Below, piece by piece: positions 23,529-30,055 of a stretch of DNA of 31,803 bases. The position numbers and the translations under genes were made by a program. The notes beneath the pieces were generated by a model. The model ran no database searches. It was not told the origin of the DNA and saw only the letters and a list, made by a program, of their open reading frames with translations. Origin of the DNA: a virus; the IMG/VR virus record IMGVR_UViG_3300025127_000135, positions 1 to 31,803 of that record. One strand, 5' to 3'. Each line of letters starts with the position of its first letter. Positions within the stretch are counted from its first letter, which is position 1.

Positions 23529-24677
23529 TTACTCTTTTATTGGAACTGATATGTCCTCTGGATCTTCGTAGTACGTGCTAGCATCCCCTTGGCGTTTATC
23601 AAACTTCTGCACGATTTCTTCGTCCATGATACTGATAACTCTGCTTTTAAATTCTTCATCAGACATTACAAGTTCAGTCCACTTTGAAGGCTGAAACTTT
23701 TTAACATATCCGTCAGGCATTGACAGTGTATACCACGCACCAGCGGATGATAGATGTTCGGAGCCCTTAATGGCATCAAACCAAGATTCCTCATCTCGAA
23801 TACCAACATCATCGGTGCCCCACATGATGCGGAATGCACAGGAGCGACCTTGAGTACCAAAGCGGGACTTTTCAAGTTTTACTTTAACTTCAGAGCCAAT
23901 ACGGAAACCTCGTTCGTCTTCGATGAATGCGGACTTTGCTTTACGGCCGGTGAGCCAAATCCGAAGCGAGTATGCATAATGCATCGCTTTACCACCGGGA
24001 GTGATATAGGGCGTTGTCATTGCAATTTGTCTAGCTAGCGGACCCTGCGGGATATTGGTTTTAAGCTGGTTAAGGACGATAAACGTTGCCTTCTTGTCCG
24101 CAATAGGAATAACAAGCTTTGACATACCCTTAGCAAGAATACGAGCCTTGACTGCCATTGATGATTGTGGGTTGAAGTCACCTTGAACATCAGAGATTGA
24201 TGGCGTAAATGCTAGTGAGTCCCAGATAAAAACCATCTGTTCATCAGTTGCACCAAGTAACTCTTCGATAGTCTCAAGCACAAACTCGACAGAGGATGCT
24301 TGAACGTACATTAATCGCTCTAGATCGCATCCTGCTCGCTCCAAGAACATTGGGTCGATAGCAGACTCAGAATCGAAATAAACGACCATCTTACCCGCTT
24401 TCTGGGCGTTTGCGGCAATCTGTGTTGCCATGTATGATTTACCAGTTGCTTCAAGACCTGCAATCTCTGTAATCTTACCCACTGGAATACCAGCGATTTG
24501 ACCCTTAGCAATGATAGAGTCTAGCCAGCGTGAGCCGGTTGGAATCCATTCTTTGACAGACGTAGGGTTATCGCCCGTAAGATCGTGAGCAACGTTTTGA
24601 CCTGCTTTTTTATTTACAAGTTTCATAAGGTCTTGTAAATTTACACGCCCGGCCTTGGCGGTAGTTTTCTTAGGCAT
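23529..24677 (-). CDS. recA: RecA/UvsX-family recombinase
   Basis: A 382-residue strand-exchange ATPase that forms filaments on single-stranded DNA for recombination-dependent replication and repair. The motor has Walker A GLEATGKS at residues 74-81, a YFDSESA segment with the catalytic Glu, Walker B MVFIWDSLAF and the VLNQLKTN segment that leads to the DNA-binding L2 loop. Length is close to T4 UvsX (391) and longer than most bacterial RecA. The C-terminus is acidic. It is in its own short transcription unit behind a promoter at 24702-24730; GGAGGG precedes the ATG. Neighbouring SSB, helicase and exonuclease genes fit a T4-like replication-recombination module. Confidence 0.95.
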   Translation of the reverse strand: MPKKTTAKAGRVNLQDLMKLVNKKAGQNVAHDLTGDNPTSVKEWIPTGSRWLDSIIAKGQIAGIPVGKITEIAGLEATGKSYMATQIAANAQKAGKMVVYFDSESAIDPMFLERAGCDLERLMYVQASSVEFVLETIEELLGATDEQMVFIWDSLAFTPSISDVQGDFNPQSSMAVKARILAKGMSKLVIPIADKKATFIVLNQLKTNIPQGPLARQIAMTTPYITPGGKAMHYAYSLRIWLTGRKAKSAFIEDERGFRIGSEVKVKLEKSRFGTQGRSCAFRIMWGTDDVGIRDEESWFDAIKGSEHLSSAGAWYTLSMPDGYVKKFQPSKWTELVMSDEEFKSRVISIMDEEIVQKFDKRQGDASTYYEDPEDISVPIKE

Positions 24678-24701
24678 TAGCCCTCCTGTTAATTATAATA
24701 T

Positions 24702-24730
24702 AAGATAACACCATCAATTAATGATGTCAA
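24702..24730 (-). promoter_or_regulatory. Sigma70-like promoter for recA with internal dyad
   Basis: TTGACA (24730-24725), a 17-bp spacer and TATCTT (24707-24702). The spacer carries a dyad CATCA-TTAAT-TGATG, just where a repressor would block polymerase. It follows the stop of the 24738 gene by seven bases. The dyad as an operator is inference. Confidence 0.7.
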
Positions 24731-24737
24731 ATGTTAT

Positions 24738-25880
24738 TTACACACCAGCTAATTTATATAACGCTGGACCTGTTTCAAGATAGTTTCTCATTAGAACACC
24801 ATACTTTTTAGTCCCACCAGACTTTCCTGAAGCTCTTTCTACTTTTGCTCTCATTTGCACAAGAACGCTTTTATTTCCTGCAGCATCCTCGTAAATAATT
24901 TGAATTTTTGGATAAGAACCAGAAGTATTAATAATAGGATATAAATTTGCTTTTTCCATCTCAGTGTAAAACTTTTTACCGAATCTAGCTCTTTTGAAAC
25001 CGCCGGGTAAAATTTTCACCAACTCAATAAACTCAGACTCTGGTCCAACAGCACCAGTTTTAATGTAATCAGCCAACAATTTAACAAACTCAGCTTCAAA
25101 TCTATCATTCTGTAGCTTAGACTCTAAAACTTTATATGCTTGCTGGTATATTAAGCTTGTTGCATCAGAAGCCAGCTTTAAAAAGCCTCCGGCATCAATC
25201 TCATCACGAGAGGAAAATGGCTTACCATCTGGTATATTGCTAACAATTCTATTGTACACCTGCTCGGCACTTGACACATCAATACCAAGAGGCTCCCAAA
25301 AAGCTTTTTGAACATCAAAAGCTTTTCCGGTTTTTTGTGCAAATTGTTCGCCACCTTTTACTTTTAGTGATAATTGATTCCTTAATTTATTGCCGTCTAC
25401 AATTATTGATATATCAACCTTTGTACCCTTTTGATCCTCTGTGCCAGCCGCTTTTACTAATATATCATTTGATTTTCTATTTGACGCAAGTCTTGTTGCA
25501 AACTTGTGCATCGGGGGGCTATTTACGTAGCTAACCGCACCTTCATATTCGCCCTGTAAGCAAGTTAAAATATTTCTATCAAGTAGAGCCTCAAACGGAC
25601 GCTTGGGCATTGAAATAGAAAAACTAACTTTGTCCTCATATTCACTACTAAAGTCAGGAACAACATTGCTAACTACAGCGTTCATTTGTTTAATATTGGC
25701 AACTTGAGCTATAACATCGGATGCATCGACCATTCCTATTTTTCCATCTATTCTCTTAGAAAGTTTAGCAGCGATAGCAGCAGCAACAATACCTTCAGCA
25801 ATATCTCCTCGGTTTGGGAGCTTACATTTTTGTTCCATTAGATAAAAGTCCCAACTTTCGATTATCTTTTTCATACTCAT
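24738..25880 (-). CDS. Hypothetical protein, possible PD-(D/E)XK-like nuclease core
   Basis: A 380-residue protein without a recognised name. A possible nuclease-fold core runs from a helix with GDIAEGIVAAAIAAK (Glu29) through GTKVDISIIVDG (Asp146) to NQLSLKVKGGEQF (Lys163). The order Glu, Asp, then SLK on a strand is that of divergent restriction-endonuclease folds, followed here by a Gln/Phe pair often seen after such a lysine. The C-terminus is basic (KVERASGKSGGTKK). It is coupled by TAATG to the D12 methyltransferase and DUF262 genes, which makes a modification or anti-host-DNA function attractive but unproven. Compare the 3896-5224 protein, which shows a similar pattern. Confidence 0.65.
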   Translation of the reverse strand: MSMKKIIESWDFYLMEQKCKLPNRGDIAEGIVAAAIAAKLSKRIDGKIGMVDASDVIAQVANIKQMNAVVSNVVPDFSSEYEDKVSFSISMPKRPFEALLDRNILTCLQGEYEGAVSYVNSPPMHKFATRLASNRKSNDILVKAAGTEDQKGTKVDISIIVDGNKLRNQLSLKVKGGEQFAQKTGKAFDVQKAFWEPLGIDVSSAEQVYNRIVSNIPDGKPFSSRDEIDAGGFLKLASDATSLIYQQAYKVLESKLQNDRFEAEFVKLLADYIKTGAVGPESEFIELVKILPGGFKRARFGKKFYTEMEKANLYPIINTSGSYPKIQIIYEDAAGNKSVLVQMRAKVERASGKSGGTKKYGVLMRNYLETGPALYKLAGV

Positions 25881-26677
25881 TACCCTTTAATTAGTATCTC
25901 AGATGACTGTTTGCTCTTATTCATGCCATAGGTCCATTCAGCTTCAATTATTTCGTAGTCGTCATACATTTCTCTGATAGTCTTGCAATCGTTGTAAGAC
26001 ATCAGCCAGCCAGTGCGGTTGGTCAGTAATCCATGTAGTCTCTCATGATCAAACGAACTGTGAAGATTACCATCGATACCATATAGAGAGTTCTGTGACC
26101 CATTAAGCATGTATGGCGGATCAAGGTACAAAAAAGCCTTTGGATGATAATTGATTGCATCTTCAAAATCAGCGTAATCTACTCTAAAGTTTTTGGCTTT
26201 AAAGTCTCGCAAGCGCTTAACAGAGGAGTCAGTAAAGCGTGCATATGACGCGCGTTCCGACCATCCACCACTAAACGTAGCACCAGAAAAACTAGCGCGA
26301 TTAATGGCATAGTATTTCGCTGCTCTCTCGTAAGAAAACATGAATGAATCTGTCTTGAGGTCTTCGCGATACTGGTGAAAGGAGTCTTTACTACAGCCTG
26401 TCACTTTCTCACCACTGCGGGTATCATATTCCTCTCGCAGCTTTTGCACCTCATCGGCCAATTGATTATTATCGCCGCACAGCGCCATCCAAAACCACAC
26501 AAGCTGTTTCATCTTGTCATAACCAAACACTTGAGTTCCACGATTTGCCAAAGCAAGCTCAATAGAACCACCCCCGAAGAATGGCGAACACACTCGTTCG
26601 ACACCTTCGGGGATGTGAGGTAAGATATGCTTAACGGCGCGTGATTTACCGCCGGGATATCTCAAAGGCGTTTTCAC
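25880..26677 (-). CDS. D12-class DNA adenine N6-methyltransferase
   Basis: A 265-residue alpha-type (D12/Dam superfamily) methyltransferase with all core motifs: TPLRYPGGKSR at residues 3-13, the S-adenosylmethionine loop FFGGG at 33-37, RAAKYYAINR and the catalytic DPPY at 186-189. It would methylate adenine N6 in a short site, often to protect phage DNA from host enzymes. The target cannot be predicted. It overlaps the DUF262-type gene by ATGA and the next gene by TAATG, so the three are made together. A catalytically dead-looking relative lies at 716-1489, and an unrelated phage-type Dam at 9630-10103. Confidence 0.95.
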   Translation of the reverse strand: MKTPLRYPGGKSRAVKHILPHIPEGVERVCSPFFGGGSIELALANRGTQVFGYDKMKQLVWFWMALCGDNNQLADEVQKLREEYDTRSGEKVTGCSKDSFHQYREDLKTDSFMFSYERAAKYYAINRASFSGATFSGGWSERASYARFTDSSVKRLRDFKAKNFRVDYADFEDAINYHPKAFLYLDPPYMLNGSQNSLYGIDGNLHSSFDHERLHGLLTNRTGWLMSYNDCKTIREMYDDYEIIEAEWTYGMNKSKQSSEILIKG

Positions 26678-27936
26678 TTACTAGCCAGCGCAACTGGTGC
26701 ATTGATAGATGTGAATTTTCCGCTACTAATAGCTTTTTTCACTTCTGCTATTAACGTATCTTTTCGGGTGTCGCGACGGGTTGGATTAACCATGCGGCGA
26801 CACTGGTACCAGTAGTAATCACTATCTGGAGCCATGGCACTGATGTCAGCATCATCCAAGTGTGGATTATTAGCTCTGGCTAACTTCAAGTCACTTGATT
26901 GGTCATGCTTTGAATCGTTAACCAAGCGAGCATCAATAGAATGCACATCTCGATAAAACTGATCATAGCTATGAATCACGTATTTGCCATTACAATCATA
27001 GAAATACTCAGCAACAAACAACATAGCCCAAAAAGTTCTCTGCGGGATGGTCTTAGAGGCAGGGACTGCCTGCTGTTGCTCTACAGTGTTCTTAATGGTC
27101 TCCATGATAGAGATAAATTTGCGCTGTTCAGCATCATCATATTCAGGAACTTTAGACATCGCTCGGTTTTCACCAATTTGATAAAACCAATCCATATCTG
27201 CATCTCGAAAAAAGCGCGACTTTGTGTGTTCATTAATTGACATAAACGCTTGAGTAAACCACTCAATATCTCTCATACGCAATATTGATTGCTCTGAGCA
27301 GCCACTGAATCTTGACCAGATGTTAGAAAAAGTGCCCTCGCAATACTTTCGGATCCAACTAGAAATATCAGTTTGATATGATTGTCGATTTTCAGTTCTA
27401 TTAAGAGGATCGCCAGCATTTAAATCACGAAAAATCGATGGCAACTCTTTAAATGGTGCGTTTTTAACAGTAACAATAATCACGGTGCTGTGCAAAAACG
27501 CTTGTTGAAAGCTCACTGGTAGCTTTTCAAACTTTATGTTAGTAAACTGTTGGGGGTGATAGTTCAAATCATAAAGCGTTCCGGTGAATGTAGTTTCATT
27601 ATTAACAAAACCCATTAGACCTTTACGTAAACGATTTTGACCATCTTCGTTGACAGTCAGCTTACCTTCACTTTTTAGTTTTCGGTATCTCTCGGCACCT
27701 CTGATATCACTGTGAGCGTCAGAGGCTTCAATACCGCTTTCAATATCAGCAACAATGATACCCGAAACGGCGGTACCCTTACTAACTGATTCAATGTATT
27801 TATTGGCAGTGTCACGTTGCCAAACTACTCGTCTTTGGAAATCTTTAACGATTGCCATTTTTTTATCGTTGTAATCACTTACAACATCTTGTACAGACAC
27901 GTTTTGTGCTGTTTTAGTAATTTTTCTAATTGTCAT
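26674..27936 (-). CDS. DUF262-type (ParB/GmrS-N-like) protein
   Basis: A 420-residue protein with features of DUF262, the ParB/sulfiredoxin-like domain of GmrSD-type modification-dependent nucleases. FQRRVVWQ at residues 33-40 matches the usual fxRxxVW, EDGQNR at 97-102 matches DGQQR, and FRDLNAGDPLNRTE matches the FxxLNxxGxPLs segment. DUF262 proteins use NTP and can be nucleases or DNA-interacting regulators. No C-terminal HNH (DUF1524) pair is visible, so it is not a whole GmrSD system. It starts a three-gene group with the D12 methylase; AAAGGAG precedes the ATG. I see no clear promoter in the gap upstream, so it may be read from the SSB unit. Confidence 0.85.
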   Translation of the reverse strand: MTIRKITKTAQNVSVQDVVSDYNDKKMAIVKDFQRRVVWQRDTANKYIESVSKGTAVSGIIVADIESGIEASDAHSDIRGAERYRKLKSEGKLTVNEDGQNRLRKGLMGFVNNETTFTGTLYDLNYHPQQFTNIKFEKLPVSFQQAFLHSTVIIVTVKNAPFKELPSIFRDLNAGDPLNRTENRQSYQTDISSWIRKYCEGTFSNIWSRFSGCSEQSILRMRDIEWFTQAFMSINEHTKSRFFRDADMDWFYQIGENRAMSKVPEYDDAEQRKFISIMETIKNTVEQQQAVPASKTIPQRTFWAMLFVAEYFYDCNGKYVIHSYDQFYRDVHSIDARLVNDSKHDQSSDLKLARANNPHLDDADISAMAPDSDYYWYQCRRMVNPTRRDTRKDTLIAEVKKAISSGKFTSINAPVALASK

Positions 27937-28000
27937 ATCTTTTCTCCTTTGTTAGATTGCATCGTCTTTACAAATCAGTTAGTAAAAACTTTGCGATTAG

Positions 28001-28040
28001 AAAACGGCAGACTTTACACCGGTCTGCCAGCGGCTGCAGC
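28001..28040 (-). repeat. GC-rich hairpin repeat, copy B
   Basis: A 7-bp stem (28022-28028 with 28006-28012) and a 9-base loop, followed on the minus strand by GTTTTC, terminator-like. Just before the stem it shares AGCCGCT-R-GCAGACCGG with copy A at 28318-28352. The hairpin lies directly behind the stop of the 28040-28297 gene. The rest of the gap to 27936 holds only AT-rich DNA and the next ribosome binding site. Confidence 0.75.
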
Positions 28041-28297
28041 TATTCCGTTTCAGTAGCTTCTGTAGTGGTTGTTTCTGTGCTTGTAGCCTCGGCAGGCGCT
28101 TCAACATCAACAGTTTCAGATGTGGAAACCTCAACCGAAGGAGGCTCAACAACAGTTTCAGTTGTAACCTCACTTACTTCTTCAGCAACTTCTGGGGAAA
28201 CAGTGCATGTTCCGTATGCTGTTGCGACAACTAGTGCCCCAGCAACAAAACTAACTTGCACTCTCCAACGTTGCAATGTACTTCTCAACCATTCCAT
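28040..28297 (-). CDS. Small Thr/Glu-rich membrane-anchored protein
   Basis: An 85-residue protein. A basic N-terminus (residues 1-12) precedes one hydrophobic segment (about 14-30, VSFVAGALVVATAYGTC), and the remaining 50 residues are low-complexity Thr, Glu, Val, Ser and Pro. The topology suggests an inner-membrane anchor with an acidic tail outside, or an uncleaved signal. A true lipobox is not present (YGTC has Thr before Cys). Unit spanins or holin-like accessory proteins can look like this, but there is no specific motif. AAGGAG precedes the ATG. It is flanked on both sides by copies of the same hairpin repeat, so the gene and repeats may have spread or be regulated together. Confidence 0.65.
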   Translation of the reverse strand: MEWLRSTLQRWRVQVSFVAGALVVATAYGTCTVSPEVAEEVSEVTTETVVEPPSVEVSTSETVDVEAPAEATSTETTTTEATETE

Positions 28298-28317
28298 AAT
28301 ATACTCCTTTTTATGGT

Positions 28318-28352
28318 AAACGGGCAGACTATAGCCGGTCTGCTAGCGGCTC
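28318..28352 (-). repeat. GC-rich hairpin repeat, copy A
   Basis: A 6-bp stem GCAGAC/GTCTGC (28343-28338 with 28329-28324) with an 8-base loop, followed by CCGTTTACC. The block from AGCCGCT to the end of the second arm matches copy B at 28001-28040 with a few differences, one of them a one-base gap in the loop. It lies between the SSB stop and the small membrane-protein gene. Confidence 0.75.
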
Positions 28353-28362
28353 CGATAACAAA

Positions 28363-29136
28363 CTATTTATTTGCCATTAGTTCATCAAATGCAGCATCAA
28401 CTGGGTTGACTGAAGCGTCAGTGTTGTATTTGCTGGACTCGTTGGAACGAGACTCAGCACTTGCATCACCGGATAATTGCTCGTCAAGGATCGCATCGAT
28501 TTCTTCGGGACTAAGGCGCTCAAACAATGACTCAATATCGGGCATGCTGTCTAGGAGGGCAGGGATTGCCTCAGTGTCTTCCAGCAATGGCGACGAACTT
28601 CTACGCATTTTCAAGTTTGTTTGTGGATAAGCTCCGGGTGACGTTGGCTTTGTATAAGTCAACGCAATATCGGTGCCAGAGTGTGTATCGGTAATGTCAC
28701 CGTACTCTGGGTCTAAAATGTAGCCAAGAAGGTTTTCGTATGCTCGCTTACCATATCCGTAAACCTTAATACCTTCTCCTTCGTGACCACGCCAAATAAC
28801 GGGAGAGAAGTAGCGTGCTCGCACGAATAGTGACTTTGCAAGCTTCTTGCTTTCCTCATCATTGGTCTCACTTCCTTCTCTCCAAAGAGAGGAAGCAAAA
28901 TCGCAAATTGGACATCGTTCACCAAAGTTTCGCTTTGGGCACATGATGCCGCGCTTGTGTTCACCTACATTATAATGAAAGTAAACTTCTTTAAGTGGAT
29001 CGCCATCAGGTGTTGGAACAATCCTGATATCTTGCTCTCCTTCTTGTGGCTTAAACCAAACAGAATCCTGTTTGTCCCCGCCTTCGCCGCGCAAAGAAGC
29101 AAGCTTCTTACGCATAAGTTCCATGTTAATTGACAT
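28363..29136 (-). CDS. Single-stranded DNA-binding protein, T4 gp32-like
   Basis: A 257-residue protein with the plan of T4 gp32: a basic N-terminal arm (MRKKLASLR), a core with a zinc site His60-Cys66-Cys75-Cys78 (the CPIC motif), an aromatic-rich OB-fold segment (FVRARYFSPVIW, YGYGKRAYENLLGYI), and a long acidic, Ser-rich C-terminal tail ending in DAAFDELMANK. It would coat single-stranded DNA at forks and recruit polymerase, helicase and recombinase through the tail. A promoter lies at 29186-29214, with a CTGTG-N5-CACAG dyad in the leader, and AGGAG precedes the ATG. In T4 the SSB regulates its own mRNA; the leader hairpin here could serve similarly, which is inference. Confidence 0.9.
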   Translation of the reverse strand: MSINMELMRKKLASLRGEGGDKQDSVWFKPQEGEQDIRIVPTPDGDPLKEVYFHYNVGEHKRGIMCPKRNFGERCPICDFASSLWREGSETNDEESKKLAKSLFVRARYFSPVIWRGHEGEGIKVYGYGKRAYENLLGYILDPEYGDITDTHSGTDIALTYTKPTSPGAYPQTNLKMRRSSSPLLEDTEAIPALLDSMPDIESLFERLSPEEIDAILDEQLSGDASAESRSNESSKYNTDASVNPVDAAFDELMANK

Positions 29137-29185
29137 TAGTATTTTCTCCTATTTGTTAAAGTATACTGTGCTTGCCACAGCATCT

Positions 29186-29214
29186 AATGTATCACCCTTG
29201 TTCTAGCTTGTCAA
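29186..29214 (-). promoter_or_regulatory. Sigma70-like promoter for the SSB gene
   Basis: TTGACA (29214-29209), a 17-bp spacer and TACATT (29191-29186). The -35 lies in the last codons of the FtsZ-like gene and the -10 directly follows its TGA. CCCTTG-N11-CAAGGG brackets the -35 as an inverted repeat. The leader contains a further dyad CTGTG-N5-CACAG. Confidence 0.75.
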
Positions 29215-30055
29215 GGGTATTTTGTTGTTGTATTGCGTTAGTGTGGGCAACGCAGAACCCAAAGTCATTTAAGTGTGTGCCCCATATACCATAAGAAATT
29301 TTCTTATAAGCATTGCGGGGCTTGTCTTTTAAAATGCTTACAAGTTTACGGTGTAAACCAACTTCTTTCTCCAGTTTTTCTTCATTAATACAAATATAAT
29401 AATATGTTTCACGAGTCATGTCAAGTGGAAAAAACCATTTTTCTTTCAAAGTTTTTGAATCCAGCATACCGATGCTTTTAATACGATTTATTTTAGACGG
29501 CCGGGACATAATACCAATTTCTGGTTCTGTGTGATTGAAAAAGTTCATATAATGCATGCACGAGAAAATTGTTTCATTTATTTTATCATAATAATTCTTA
29601 ATTGATAAGTCTTGTATACCTTTTTCTAGCTCAAGATTAGAAATAATAGTAAGTGACTGAAAAAGACCAGAACGCGCATATTCCTGTAATACACCAAACA
29701 TCATGTTTTCTAATAGCTTAGGAACACCGGTGAGCAGTTCAATATCTGGTTTGACATAGAACACATTAATATTTTTTTCTTTAATCTGCTCAAGAATACC
29801 GAGTGCGTAGTTGGAGCTTAGAGAAGCACCAACAATGATAACTTGAACGTCATCGGTGATGTCACTAAAAAACTTTTTAAGATCAGGAATATTGTTTTCA
29901 TAATCCTCTGGATTTTCAAAACGCTCAAGCTTACGTGTAAACTTAGTGTTTTTACAATCGGAACTAAGTTGATAAATCTTATAATTGTTTTTCTGAGTTT
30001 TAAAGTTCTCGGCAATTTTCGACGCGGCGTTGCCAATTCCAACAATAGAGATCAT
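29192..30055 (-). CDS. FtsZ/tubulin-superfamily-like protein
   Basis: A 287-residue protein that tracks the FtsZ/tubulin fold from end to end. It starts with a Rossmann strand-loop ISIVGIGNAASKIAENF, has VQVIIVGASLSSNYALGILE at 71-90 where FtsZ has the GGGTGTG loop, then NVFYVKP (FtsZ AVVTKP), SLTIISN (SLITIPN) near 125, a long helix, and a second domain with YYYICINEEKLEKEV and GIWGTHLNDFGFCVAHTNA like the end of the FtsZ core (FGAVID...VTVIATGF). The phosphate loop is degenerate (GASLSSN), so GTP turnover may be altered or lost. It could organise phage DNA or the host cell, as TubZ and PhuZ do, or block division. It overlaps the polymerase gene by ATGA. Confidence 0.7.
   Translation of the reverse strand: MISIVGIGNAASKIAENFKTQKNNYKIYQLSSDCKNTKFTRKLERFENPEDYENNIPDLKKFFSDITDDVQVIIVGASLSSNYALGILEQIKEKNINVFYVKPDIELLTGVPKLLENMMFGVLQEYARSGLFQSLTIISNLELEKGIQDLSIKNYYDKINETIFSCMHYMNFFNHTEPEIGIMSRPSKINRIKSIGMLDSKTLKEKWFFPLDMTRETYYYICINEEKLEKEVGLHRKLVSILKDKPRNAYKKISYGIWGTHLNDFGFCVAHTNAIQQQNTLDKLEQG
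29396..29424 (-). promoter_or_regulatory. Possible internal promoter in the FtsZ-like gene
   Basis: TTGACA (29424-29419), a 17-bp spacer and TATTAT (29401-29396) on the minus strand, inside coding sequence about 260 bases before the SSB start. It fits the promoter pattern of the window but may be chance in AT-rich DNA. Confidence 0.3.

Noticed and set aside
26674-27936. A complete GmrSD type IV restriction system
   Set aside because: Only DUF262-like motifs are visible; the C-terminal HNH/DUF1524 half is not seen, so only a DUF262-type protein is claimed.
28040-28297. Lipoprotein (o-spanin) call
   Set aside because: The residue before the candidate lipobox Cys is Thr, not Gly/Ala/Ser, and no partner spanin gene is adjacent.
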